Assembly (NCBI GenBank): GCA_015257705.1
Contig: JABZJR010000002.1
Location: 1 to 32,818 of the forward strand
Length of the DNA: 32,818 bases
Direction: 5' to 3'
DNA from: Nanosynbacter sp.
GTDB lineage: Bacteria; Patescibacteriota; Saccharimonadia; Saccharimonadales; Saccharimonadaceae
A program made the translations under genes and the position numbers. This document shows positions 7,681-15,770 of this stretch, piece after piece; position 1 is the stretch's first letter, and each line of letters begins with the position of its first letter. Below the pieces are notes generated by a model. The model did not search any database. It was not told the origin of the DNA and saw only the letters and a program-made list of their open reading frames with translations.

Positions 7681-8512
7681 TGAGAGTGGTTTTACTGTAG
7701 TAGAACTAGCCCTGGTGATGGTTATCATCGCAATGGTCGTCGGCGTGTTTAGCCAGATGTTAATTTCAGCAAACCAAAGTGCATCTATCAGCAAGGCAAA
7801 AGTCGAGATTAGTCGAAATATGCACAATTCCATGGATGCAATTGAAACTGACGTGCGCCAAGCCTCGCGCTTTAAGGTGAGTAGTTATGATGGGGAGGAT
7901 ACGTTTGCTACTGATAAAAATTTCCCTAGTGCGGTGCCTAGAGAGTGGGGATATAGGAGTAATCCATATTCAAGTAGTGCCGTTACTGATCCTGAAAAGA
8001 ACTCACTTATATTGCTCCAATATGCTACAAATATGGGACGAGGCGCTGATTCTAGGGAGATTGTATATCTAAGAACTCCAAAGTTTGACTGTAATGCAAA
8101 TAAGACTCAGCAGCCGAAGTATAAAAAGATAGTCATATATTTTTTGAAGAATGGAGAATTGCATCGACGGACTATTTATAATGATCTGGTTGATTTCTCC
8201 AGTTATCCTCCAGCGCCATACTCAGGGTCTGCCGCGGGTTACTTTTGTATGAATGTTACGGATGCTGATAAGTTTAAAGATCGAGCCATGAAGCTTCGTG
8301 AAGATTCGATTTTAGCAACTGGAGTTTCGGAATTTAAGATTAATTACTATGACGGAAAAACGCTAATAAGCAAAAATAGCGACGCTCCAGATAGTGATAA
8401 GAAATCTCTTGATGGTGCGGATAATGTAGAGGTTACTTTAACGATACAATCACCTAGCAAGCAAGTTTCTGATTCGCAAACCTTAACAATACGAAAGATA
8501 AATAACTTATGA
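7658..8512 (+). CDS. Minor type IV pilin, PilW/GspJ-like
   Basis: 284 residues from the ATG at 7658, chosen because AAGGTGG lies just upstream and the short basic leader (MRHMWRSNESG) fits a prepilin; the ATG at 7667 is a possible alternative. The cleavage site precedes FTVVE (Glu5 present). The larger globular domain resembles the PilW/GspJ class in length and position. It has strand-rich text such as VEVTLTIQSPSKQVSDSQTL near the end, as in GspJ-type pseudopilins. It overlaps the next gene by four bases (ATGA). The family is sure, the exact subtype inferred from order and size. Confidence 0.8.
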   Translation: MRHMWRSNESGFTVVELALVMVIIAMVVGVFSQMLISANQSASISKAKVEISRNMHNSMDAIETDVRQASRFKVSSYDGEDTFATDKNFPSAVPREWGYRSNPYSSSAVTDPEKNSLILLQYATNMGRGADSREIVYLRTPKFDCNANKTQQPKYKKIVIYFLKNGELHRRTIYNDLVDFSSYPPAPYSGSAAGYFCMNVTDADKFKDRAMKLREDSILATGVSEFKINYYDGKTLISKNSDAPDSDKKSLDGADNVEVTLTIQSPSKQVSDSQTLTIRKINNL

Positions 8513-10287
8513 TCCGACAAAAAAACGGCTATTCTTTGGTGTTGATTGTGCTTATGAGTACTTTCATATTGGCTCTTTTGGCTGGAGCTATGAGGGTTGT
8601 GACTCAGTCATACGTCTACTCTCAGGAAGAGTATTATTACAAGTTAGCTCAAGAGGCTGGTGAGGCAGGTACGGCGTATGCTAACGCCTGCTTAGACTCT
8701 AATGGAGCTGAGCAATCATGGAGTTCGGTTCCTGGTGGAATTGGGCCGCTTCGTCCAGAAACCAATTGCAAGGGTGCTGTAGCTTTTCCTGGTAATAGAT
8801 ATGTATTTGAGAATAGCAAGTTAAGAACGACTTTTGAAGTTGGCAATTTGGAGGCTTCGACTAGAAGCGCGGCTCTGTCGGCCGCTACCGCTCAAATCTC
8901 ATCTATTGGTCGCGTTGAAATAACAAATGGTAGTGGCACAGTCTTAAAAACTTATACTGCTGTTGTAAAAAAATCAGTTACTTGGCCAGCTGATATTGAC
9001 GCAACGCGCACAGTAAGCGGCACTTATCGTACGTGCGCTATATTGTCGAATAATGTTTGGTGTTGGGGCAATAATGACAAGTATGAAAGTAATGAATATA
9101 CTATGGGTCAATTGGGCGACGGAACTACTGTTAGTTCTAATGTCCCCGTAAAGGTGCGTTCTGTGGGCGATATGAGAAATGGGAAAATTATTGATATATT
9201 TGCGGCACAATTTCATAGCTGTGTATTGACTGAATTTAGTTCTGTCAGGAAGATATATTGTTGGGGTAATAATCAATTTGGACAACTAGGTAATGGAGAA
9301 TTTGGCGACGGCAAATATTCTAGTGTTCCAGTCGAGGTTAAACCGCCTACTGGCGCGCTAGCTGCAGATTTTGCTGGAAATAATATCAGTGCAATTGGAG
9401 GGACCGGCGATGTTTCGTGTGCTATTGCTGCAGGAAAGGTGTATTGTTGGGGTAGTAATAGTATGGGTCAATTGGGCTACGGGAGCCCCGGCAGTCCTAA
9501 GTCCAGCGCAACGCCAGTGCGTATTAATTCGGGCGGCTACAACAGGCTTCCTAATAATTATTCCGCTGCTAAGTTATCAACTGGCGGATCTCGTTCACAA
9601 ACTATGTGTGTTATAACCACTGAAAAAAGAGCTTACTGTTGGGGACAGGCTAGGTTTGGGCAGCTGGGTATTGGTGTGCCGCATTATAGCGGCTATGGTA
9701 ATGCTACCAGAGTTAAGGGCTTGGAGGATGTGACTGATATATCTCAAGATGGATACACTTGGTCGGGCTCTCCTGATTATGTAACTCACACCTGCGCTAT
9801 TGCTAATGGTAAAGTGTACTGCTGGGGTGGCGCTGGGCGCGGACAGGCTGGATCTCCGGGGAGTGGCAGTCCTAAAATACATCTTCAGCCGGTGGAAGTC
9901 CATGGGCTACCTGGAACGGCTCTGCAGGTTGAGGTTGGCATTGCCCATTCTTGCGCCTTGATGAACGATGCTGGTACTAAGAAAGTCTATTGTTGGGGCG
10001 ATAACAGATTGGGTCAACTTGGAGCAAATAGGACGGACATTCAATATTCATTTACTCCTCAGCCAGTTAATGTTGGTCCAAATGGGCTTCCTGCTTCAGA
10101 GAGCGTAGTGAGTTTGTCTGCTGGGGCAAACCGCGGCTGTGTAATTATGTCGGACAAGCGCTCTTACTGTTGGGGATTGAATGATAATGGGCAGATTGGT
10201 GACGGAACTTCAGGTAGTGAAAATAATAGGTTCAGCCCAACGGAATCTTTATTCTTGCGTCCAGTGCAAAATAGATATATATATTAA
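8509..10287 (+). CDS. PilX/GspK-like minor pilin fused to a seven-repeat RCC1-type propeller
   Basis: 592 residues. The N-terminus is a pilin signal (MIRQKNG, then YSLVLIVLMSTF) without the Glu5 of the other four pilins here. Loss of Glu5 is typical of GspK-type tip pilins. After a linker with A-rich segments (to about 165) come seven RCC1-like repeats. Each ends in CWG followed by a variant of NxxGQLGxG, at Cys185, 251, 313, 377, 438, 495 and 554. Each repeat also has an earlier Cys (176, 238, 304, 367, 429, 482, 544), giving a paired-Cys pattern that suggests one disulfide per blade. Seven repeats make a closed seven-bladed propeller. By position it stands where separate pilX and pilY1 genes sit in Pseudomonas-type operons, so it is probably the pilus-tip adhesin. 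Starts at ATGA overlapping the previous stop. Confidence 0.88.
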   Translation: MIRQKNGYSLVLIVLMSTFILALLAGAMRVVTQSYVYSQEEYYYKLAQEAGEAGTAYANACLDSNGAEQSWSSVPGGIGPLRPETNCKGAVAFPGNRYVFENSKLRTTFEVGNLEASTRSAALSAATAQISSIGRVEITNGSGTVLKTYTAVVKKSVTWPADIDATRTVSGTYRTCAILSNNVWCWGNNDKYESNEYTMGQLGDGTTVSSNVPVKVRSVGDMRNGKIIDIFAAQFHSCVLTEFSSVRKIYCWGNNQFGQLGNGEFGDGKYSSVPVEVKPPTGALAADFAGNNISAIGGTGDVSCAIAAGKVYCWGSNSMGQLGYGSPGSPKSSATPVRINSGGYNRLPNNYSAAKLSTGGSRSQTMCVITTEKRAYCWGQARFGQLGIGVPHYSGYGNATRVKGLEDVTDISQDGYTWSGSPDYVTHTCAIANGKVYCWGGAGRGQAGSPGSGSPKIHLQPVEVHGLPGTALQVEVGIAHSCALMNDAGTKKVYCWGDNRLGQLGANRTDIQYSFTPQPVNVGPNGLPASESVVSLSAGANRGCVIMSDKRSYCWGLNDNGQIGDGTSGSENNRFSPTESLFLRPVQNRYIY

Positions 10288-10293
10288 AAACGC

Positions 10294-10354
10294 TTGCGCT
10301 TTTAAAAACGTTGTAGTATTATCAAGTTACAAATCAAACTAACAATTTAGGGGG
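10294..10354 (+). promoter_or_regulatory. Promoter and Shine-Dalgarno of the major pilin gene
   Basis: TTGCGC (10294-10299), a 17-base spacer and TATTAT (10317-10322) give a standard -35/-10 promoter. A leader of about 35 bases follows, with the strong site AGGGGG (10349-10354) nine bases before a GTG start. This differs from the leaderless promoters elsewhere and suggests strong, separate expression of the major pilin. Confidence 0.65.
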
Positions 10355-10363
10355 CACATTATC

Positions 10364-10804
10364 GTGACTACAAAGAATATCAAAAATCAAGGTTTTACAC
10401 TAGTTGAGCTTTTGATCGTTATCGTGATCATCGCAATTTTGACAGTTGTTTCTTTGGTTGCATACAACGGTTTGCAAAACCAAGCAAAGACATCTGCTGC
10501 TAAATCAACAGTTGACTCAGTTGCTAAGAAAGCTGAACTGTACAACACTGAAGAGGGCAAGTATCCAGATGGTATCGCAAAATTAACTGGTGCTGACACA
10601 AAGAAATCTTACTACATTGCTTCAGCCAATGTTACTGAATTAGGTTCTGGTGCTTTTAGTTCAACCACTCCAACCACGACAGTTAAGTATGAGGCGTGTC
10701 CTGGTACTGGCGATCCAACAGGTGCAAAGATTTCATACTACGACTACAGTAAGAATAGTATCGAGAGCCGAACAGTCGGTACTTGTCCTACTCCTGCTCC
10801 GTAA
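10364..10804 (+). CDS. Major type IV pilin (PilA/PilE-like)
   Basis: 146 residues. A ten-residue leader (MTTKNIKNQG) precedes FTLVELLIVIVIIAIL with Glu5, the classic type IVa signal and helix. Two Cys (112 and 141) bound a C-terminal loop like the D-region of PilA; the tail is TPAP. It starts at GTG with a strong ribosome site and has its own promoter and terminator. Ile codons are mainly ATC (7 ATC, 3 ATT, no ATA), unlike its neighbours, which fits very high expression. It is probably the main filament subunit used for twitching and contact with host cells, assembled with the four minor pilins upstream. Confidence 0.9.
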   Translation: MTTKNIKNQGFTLVELLIVIVIIAILTVVSLVAYNGLQNQAKTSAAKSTVDSVAKKAELYNTEEGKYPDGIAKLTGADTKKSYYIASANVTELGSGAFSSTTPTTTVKYEACPGTGDPTGAKISYYDYSKNSIESRTVGTCPTPAP

Positions 10805-10819
10805 TTCGGTATAGGTAAT

Positions 10820-10850
10820 AAAAAACTCTGGCATTAAGCCAGAGTTTTTT
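10820..10850. terminator. Bidirectional terminator between major pilin (+) and glyA (-)
   Basis: CTCTGGC-ATTAA-GCCAGAG (10826-10844), flanked by six A on the left and six T on the right, so it reads as a strong Rho-independent terminator in both directions. It sits between the two convergent genes. Confidence 0.93.
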
Positions 10851-10865
10851 ATGTGCAGGTTTATA

Positions 10866-12134
10866 TTAAATATCGCGTAGAGTATGGCAGAATTCTACGA
10901 CTTCTTTACGGAGTTCAGCCAACTCATCATCATTATCGCGATTGTCTATTGACTGCCTCATCCATTCCGCGATTTTTTCCATGTCGTCTTCTTTGGCACC
11001 TCGCGTCGTGACGGCTGGCGTGCCTAAGCGAATGCCGCTTGGTCTGAACCTTGGTAGTGGGTCATCTGGAATCGCATTAGCATTCAGTGTCAGACCGATT
11101 TTATCCATGGCGATTTCCGCTTCCTTGCCGTCAATACCGAAGCTGCTGTGAATATCTGCCAGAATCAAATGGTTGCTGGTGCCGCCAGTTACTAGCTTAA
11201 ATCCACGCTTTTGCAACTCTTCCGCCAATCTTTTCGCATTTTTAACAATTTGCTCGGCGTAATCTTTGAATTCTGGCTGTAAAGCTTCACCGAACGCTAC
11301 GGCTTTTGCAGCGATGGTGTGCATGTGCGGTCCACCTTGCGTGCCAGGGAAGACTGCTCGATCAATCAACGTAGGTAAATTTTCGAGAGTTTTCTCTGGT
11401 TTTTTCAATGGATTGCCAACTATTCCTCGACTAAGAATCAGCCCGCCTCGTGGTCCACGTAGAGTTTTATGAGTTGTTGTGGTAATTACATGAAAGCCAT
11501 AGTCGAACGGGTTTTTAGCAACGCCACTAACGATTAGTCCCGCAATATGGCTCATGTCTGCCATTAGCATAGCGCCGACCTCATTACCAATTTTAGCAAA
11601 TTTTTCGTAATCTAACTCTCGTGGATATGCCGAAAATCCCGCCAAAATGATCTTTGGTTTGTGTTTAAGTGCCAATTGACGGATTTCTTCATAGTCAATT
11701 TCGCCAGTGTCGATATTTTTTATACCATAGCGAATGAAGTTGTATTCTCTGGCGCTACGAGTAACTGGAGCGCCGTGCGTAAGATGACCGCCGTGAGCCA
11801 AATCCATAGCCAGAATAGTGTCGCCAGGCTCGCACCAAGCGTAGTACACCGCCTCATTAGCCTGCGCGCCAGAATGTGGCTGGACGTTGGCGTGGTCGGC
11901 TTTGAAAAGTTTTTTAGCGCGATCAATTGCCAGCTGCTCGACTTGATCAGTGTTTTCTTGTCCGCCGTAATAACGTCGACCAGGGTAGCCTTCTGAATAT
12001 TTATTAGTGAAAACACTACCGAGCGCCTGAAGCACGTCTGACGAAACGTAATTCTCGCTAGGAATCAGTTCCAGGCCGTCCGTTTGGCGCTTTTTTTCTG
12101 CTTTTATAAGTTCTTCAATTTGCTTGTCTTTCAT
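10866..12134 (-). CDS. glyA: Serine hydroxymethyltransferase
   Basis: 422 residues from the ATG at 12134. PLP enzyme that interconverts serine and glycine and loads one-carbon units on tetrahydrofolate; together with folD in this window it forms a small folate one-carbon set. PLP Lys223 lies in TTTTHKTLRGPRGG. Other conserved parts are IPSENYVS (24-31), YYGGQE (55-60), HSGAQANEAVY and ADMSHIAGL. An upstream extension of the frame (to 12182) is rejected because the -10 box and a clear GGAGG site fall inside it. It has an extended -10 TGA-TATAAT and a short leader. It shares a regulatory region with the XRE-MurA gene. Confidence 0.96.
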   Translation of the reverse strand: MKDKQIEELIKAEKKRQTDGLELIPSENYVSSDVLQALGSVFTNKYSEGYPGRRYYGGQENTDQVEQLAIDRAKKLFKADHANVQPHSGAQANEAVYYAWCEPGDTILAMDLAHGGHLTHGAPVTRSAREYNFIRYGIKNIDTGEIDYEEIRQLALKHKPKIILAGFSAYPRELDYEKFAKIGNEVGAMLMADMSHIAGLIVSGVAKNPFDYGFHVITTTTHKTLRGPRGGLILSRGIVGNPLKKPEKTLENLPTLIDRAVFPGTQGGPHMHTIAAKAVAFGEALQPEFKDYAEQIVKNAKRLAEELQKRGFKLVTGGTSNHLILADIHSSFGIDGKEAEIAMDKIGLTLNANAIPDDPLPRFRPSGIRLGTPAVTTRGAKEDDMEKIAEWMRQSIDNRDNDDELAELRKEVVEFCHTLRDI

Positions 12135-12156
12135 GACTAAACCTCCGTTAATACCT

Positions 12157-12194
12157 ATTATATCATTGCTTATATATATCATCAGTGATATAAT
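12157..12194. promoter_or_regulatory. Divergent glyA / xre-murA promoters with a dyad operator candidate
   Basis: Minus: TGA-TATAAT (12165-12157) for glyA. Plus: TGA-TATAAT (12186-12194) six bases before the murA-fusion ATG. A dyad TATATCA-TCAG-TGATATA spans 12175-12192 and covers the plus -10; a third TATATCA copy lies at 12159-12165 over the glyA -10. Symmetry over the promoter is what a small XRE repressor would bind, and the divergent gene encodes one. Caution: part of the symmetry is the -10 sequence itself. Confidence 0.5.
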
Positions 12195-12200
12195 TTACGC

Positions 12201-13724
12201 ATGATAAAAGACAGGTATCTTCAAAAAATCGGCAATTTAATCGCTGAAAATCGCCAAAAACAAGGTCTGACGCAGACGCAATTAGCTGAGGCGATTGGCA
12301 CGTCGCAAAGTGCTATTAATCGCATTGAAAACGGGGGTCAGAATATTAGTATTGAGATGATTGCTCGAATTAGTGAAGTGCTTAATAACAATATTGTGAC
12401 TGTAAATCATTCCGGAAAAATGAATTTTAAGGTAACTGGCGGCAAAAAATTGTCTGGTGAGATACAAGTTAAGACTAGTAAAAACGCTGCAGTAGGTCTT
12501 CTCTGTGCAAGTTTGTTGAATAAGGGAAAAACGACGCTCAGGAAAGTGGCGCGAATTGAGGAGGTTAACCGAATTATCGAGGTTTTGAATTCGATTGGTG
12601 TTAAAACTCGCTGGTTGGATGGCAGTGATCTTGAGATCGTGCCGCCAGCGCGCTTGAAACTTGAAGATATGGATATTGCTGCGGCGAAGAGAACTAGGAC
12701 GGTAATTATGTTCCTTGGTCCGCTACTGCATCAATATGACGATTTCAAATTGCCGTTTGCTGGCGGCTGTAATTTAGGCAAGCGCACGGTTGAGCCGCAC
12801 CTTAGTGGTTTGAGGCATTTTGGAATGAACGTCACGGCGGAGACTGATTATTATCACGCAAAAACTGATGTCAATTCTGGCGATCGAACGATTTTATTGA
12901 CGGAGCGTGGCGATACGGTGACGGAAAATATCATTATGGCTGCTGCGTTGTCGCCAAACACTACCATCATCCGCAATGCTAGCCCAAATTACATGGTTCA
13001 AGACGTCTGCTTCTTCTTGAAGAAGTTGGGTGTGAAAATTGAGGGAATTGGCACGACAACCTTGAAAATCACGGGTCGTAAACGAATTAGTAAAAATCTG
13101 GACTATTATCCGAGCGAAGATCCGATTGAAGCGATGAGTTTTATTGCGGCGGCTGTGGTGACGGATTCGGAAATTACCGTTCGCCGTGCGCCGATTGAAT
13201 TCTTGGAAATTGAACTGGCAACATTGGCGGAAATGGGTCTTAAATTTGAACTCAGCAAGGAATATTTTGCTAATAACGGGCAAACTCGTTTGGTTGATAT
13301 TAAATTGCAGCGTTCCAAACTACAGGCAGCCAAGGATAAACTTCACGCCTTGCCGTTTCCTGGAATTAATATGGACAATTTGCCGTTCTTGGGGCTTATC
13401 GCGACGGTGGCTAAGGGGCGTACGTTGGTTCATGACTGGAGTTACGAAAATCGAGCAATTTACTTTACAGAGCTAGGCAAGCTGAATGCGCAAATCGAGT
13501 TGGTTGATCCACACCGTGTTTATATCACTGGTCCGACAAGATGGAAGCCGGCTGACGTTGTTGCTCCGCCAGCGCTTCGTCCGTCTGTTGTGATACTTTT
13601 GGCAATGCTTGCCGCTCCAGGCGTATCGATTCTGCGCGATGTATATTCAATTAATCGTGGATACGAGGAATTGGCGGCGCGCTTAAATTCGCTAGGTGCT
13701 GATATTGAAGTGATTATTGAATAG
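12201..13724 (+). CDS. murA: MurA (UDP-GlcNAc enolpyruvyl transferase) fused to an N-terminal XRE helix-turn-helix
   Basis: 507 residues, about 80-90 longer than ordinary MurA. Residues about 9-64 are an XRE/Cro helix-turn-helix (LTQTQLAEAIGTSQSAINRI). Residues about 74-507 are a full MurA, the first committed step of peptidoglycan synthesis: Lys94-Asn95 in SKNAA, catalytic Cys190 in GGCNLGKR, Arg195, Asp392 in INMDNLP, Arg460 in ALRPSVV, and the end RGYEELAARLNSLGADIEV. Cys at the active site predicts fosfomycin sensitivity. The start codon follows an extended -10 box by six bases with no Shine-Dalgarno. One frame covers both domains with no stop between them. Likely an enzyme that also binds DNA, perhaps its own promoter. 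Confidence 0.93.
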   Translation: MIKDRYLQKIGNLIAENRQKQGLTQTQLAEAIGTSQSAINRIENGGQNISIEMIARISEVLNNNIVTVNHSGKMNFKVTGGKKLSGEIQVKTSKNAAVGLLCASLLNKGKTTLRKVARIEEVNRIIEVLNSIGVKTRWLDGSDLEIVPPARLKLEDMDIAAAKRTRTVIMFLGPLLHQYDDFKLPFAGGCNLGKRTVEPHLSGLRHFGMNVTAETDYYHAKTDVNSGDRTILLTERGDTVTENIIMAAALSPNTTIIRNASPNYMVQDVCFFLKKLGVKIEGIGTTTLKITGRKRISKNLDYYPSEDPIEAMSFIAAAVVTDSEITVRRAPIEFLEIELATLAEMGLKFELSKEYFANNGQTRLVDIKLQRSKLQAAKDKLHALPFPGINMDNLPFLGLIATVAKGRTLVHDWSYENRAIYFTELGKLNAQIELVDPHRVYITGPTRWKPADVVAPPALRPSVVILLAMLAAPGVSILRDVYSINRGYEELAARLNSLGADIEVIIE

Positions 13725-15519
13725 GAATTCGCTTAATCTGCGGTTCTTTTTTAGGCTGGATTTGCGGTTTTGGAAAAATAAATTTGAGATAATCTTTCAT
13801 CATTCGGGCGCCAGAAATAATTGGTAAATAGTTGCTTAATTGGTGGCGGATATACTTTTCTAACAATTGGTCATTTTTCAAAATAGCGGCAGCTTTATGC
13901 ATATTGACGTACAGAGATGAAACTTCGGCTTCATAGTTTCTACCGGTAACCTCGAGGCAGGCGATTGGCTGAATATCGGCAACACCGCCGTCACTAGTGG
14001 AGATGAGGAGCTTCAGATTGGCGACGTCTTTCTCCCACGAAGTACCGCACGCTTCTAATCCGACAATAGGAATATTTATCGAAGCATCCGAGCCGATTGC
14101 TAACGCTCGTCCCAACTCTTCATCGTAATCTTGTATGTAATGAACACGCTCCTTGAGGACTGGATCGTTGTCAATCAATTTTAATACTTCGAGCAATTTC
14201 TGATACATCGTCACGTCGCCTTGATGAACTTTTCCTGTCAGAATATAATGCGCGTTGTGGCTGATGAGAATTTGACGCAATGAATCTGGGTTCTCAAACG
14301 GCATATAAGGTCGTTTGTAATTGGCGAATCTTCGCTTGAAGTCGAATAATATTGCATTTTCTGGGATTTGTATGGATTTTCCGTACTGATCTTTGCGATT
14401 CAATAGGACTCGGTTCAATTCCTTTCGACCGAGTTTTTTTAGATACCTCAAATCCGCGCTACTCAGCGAGTTTAATTTTTCAGAAAAATCATTTGTGGGC
14501 AGCCCAAATTTATCGATAATGCCGTGATCGTGATATGTTTGCAACGTTTCAGGTAGCACCCACGTTTCAAGATCTATTCCATTAGTAATGGCTTGAAATT
14601 TAACTTTGTCGTTGTTACGGTCGCGGAAATTTGCTACACGGGCGTGTAATTTACTAACGCCATTCTTCGCTTCAGTAAGTTCAATTGCCAAAAGGTTCGG
14701 CCTCAGTCTGTCATTGCGGAATTGCTCCATTAGCCAACAGCGCACGGCATTGCTTTTTATATTTGGCAGAACTAATTTTTCAAATTGCGAACGATTAAAT
14801 TCTGGTTCGGCTGCTTGAAGAAGCGTGTGGTTTGTGTAAAGTGTGTGTTTACGAACGTAAACGATGGCCTCGTATAAATTCATTCCGTTAGCGCACAGCT
14901 CGTCTAGTCGTGCCAATGCAGCAAAAATCGTTGCGGTCTCATTAAGCTGAATAACAGCCGGCTTAATGCCGAGGAGCTTTAATGCTTTATAACCACCAAA
15001 TCCCAGTGCTACTTCTTGGTATAATCTATGGTCACCAGATCCGTCGCCTTCATACAATTGTCCAAAGTTTGGTTCTGAAATTGTAACAAATTGCGTTGAG
15101 CCGAGTGTCTTCTTAAAAATGCTTAAGCTTGCATCTGGGAATCCGTTTGAACTTACGAAAACTTCGTCAATATATTCAAATCCGTAATCTTGAGGTGAAA
15201 CGGATTCCGAAAACTCTTCTTGTGCGAGGTCGGTGATTTTCTGGTGTGATTCGCTACGATAAAATGGCGTTACTACTACGAACGGAACTTCCAATTTTTC
15301 AGCTACACGTCGCGTGTCCGCTGCCAAAACTCCAAGTCCTCCGCCACCTTTAATGCCATTGGACTTATCATAAATTTCCATTGTCCAATAGACATATGGT
15401 CGGTTTTCAGACAATTGATGTGTTAAACTACTTCGTTCAATTACGTCATAAAATTCGGACGCATCTTCGATGTCATGCGGTTGGTATTTTGGCTTTTCTG
15501 TATAAATATATGGATCCAT
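13714..15519 (-). CDS. Short GT35 alpha-glucan phosphorylase-like enzyme
   Basis: 601 residues, similar to the short (ThermoP-like) alpha-glucan phosphorylases. Family marks: GGLGVLAADTRRVAEKL (60-76), GDHRLYQEVALGFGGYKAL (162-180), KRRFANYKR (395-403) and the PLP region EACGTSWEK (489-497), where Lys496 aligns with the PLP-binding Lys of EASGTSNMK. Role: phosphorolysis of alpha-1,4-glucan to glucose-1-phosphate, feeding glycolysis. Oddities: the usual HLNEGHxAF segment is QLNETATIF (191-199), lacking both His, and the PLP loop departs from NMK to WEK, so substrate or activity may differ. AAAGGG lies before the ATG. It overlaps murA by 11 bases at the 3' end and follows tRNA-Gly with no terminator between. 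Confidence 0.78.
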   Translation of the reverse strand: MDPYIYTEKPKYQPHDIEDASEFYDVIERSSLTHQLSENRPYVYWTMEIYDKSNGIKGGGGLGVLAADTRRVAEKLEVPFVVVTPFYRSESHQKITDLAQEEFSESVSPQDYGFEYIDEVFVSSNGFPDASLSIFKKTLGSTQFVTISEPNFGQLYEGDGSGDHRLYQEVALGFGGYKALKLLGIKPAVIQLNETATIFAALARLDELCANGMNLYEAIVYVRKHTLYTNHTLLQAAEPEFNRSQFEKLVLPNIKSNAVRCWLMEQFRNDRLRPNLLAIELTEAKNGVSKLHARVANFRDRNNDKVKFQAITNGIDLETWVLPETLQTYHDHGIIDKFGLPTNDFSEKLNSLSSADLRYLKKLGRKELNRVLLNRKDQYGKSIQIPENAILFDFKRRFANYKRPYMPFENPDSLRQILISHNAHYILTGKVHQGDVTMYQKLLEVLKLIDNDPVLKERVHYIQDYDEELGRALAIGSDASINIPIVGLEACGTSWEKDVANLKLLISTSDGGVADIQPIACLEVTGRNYEAEVSSLYVNMHKAAAILKNDQLLEKYIRHQLSNYLPIISGARMMKDYLKFIFPKPQIQPKKEPQIKRIPIQ

Positions 15520-15551
15520 CGATGCCCTTTATGGATTGAAATTGTCTAACT

Positions 15552-15626
15552 TGGTGCGGGTGGGGAGAATCGAACTCCCATCTCAAGTTTGGAAAACTTG
15601 CATACTAACCGCTGTACTACACCCGC
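15552..15626 (-). tRNA. tRNA-Gly (anticodon TCC)
   Basis: Minus strand: acceptor GCGGGTG/CACCCGC, anticodon arm CAAGT-TTTCCAA-ACTTG with anticodon TCC, T-arm with GTTCGATTC, A73 and encoded CCA (15554-15552). The promoter TGC-TACAAT lies 11 bases upstream. No terminator separates it from the phosphorylase gene that starts 33 bases beyond, so a tRNA-mRNA transcript is possible. Confidence 0.95.
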
Positions 15627-15631
15627 AAGCT

Positions 15632-15661
15632 TTTACTATTGTAGCAGAAAGATGTTATAAT
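15632..15661. promoter_or_regulatory. Overlapping divergent promoters of tRNA-Gly (-) and tRNA-Arg(TCT) (+)
   Basis: Minus: TGC-TACAAT, -10 at 15643-15638. Plus: TGT-TATAAT, -10 at 15656-15661, with a possible -35 TTTACT at 15632-15637. Only 12 bp lie between the two -10 boxes, and the plus -35 sits against the minus -10. The plus transcript would start one to three bases before the tRNA. Confidence 0.7.
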
Positions 15662-15669
15662 GTGAATAC

Positions 15670-15746
15670 GCCCTGATAGCTCAGTTGGATAGAGCAGGAG
15701 ACTTCTAAGCTCAAGGTCGTAGGTTCGAATCCTACTCGGGGCGCCA
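15670..15746 (+). tRNA. tRNA-Arg (anticodon TCT) with a weak anticodon stem
   Basis: Acceptor GCCCTGA/TCGGGGC (one T-G pair), D-arm GCTC/GAGC, loop CTTCTAA with anticodon TCT, T-arm GTAGG-TTCGAAT-CCTAC, G73 and CCA. The anticodon stem is GGAGA/GCTCA: only the three central pairs are Watson-Crick, with purine-purine mismatches at 27-43 (G-A) and 31-39 (A-G). It decodes AGA and AGG. No terminator follows before the next gene. Confidence 0.92.
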
Positions 15747-15770
15747 TTTCATATAACTAATGGGGGATAT

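Noticed and set aside
12135..12182. Upstream extension of glyA by 16 codons
   Set aside because: This stretch contains the -10 box and the GGAGG site, and GlyA proteins start near MKDKQIEEL.
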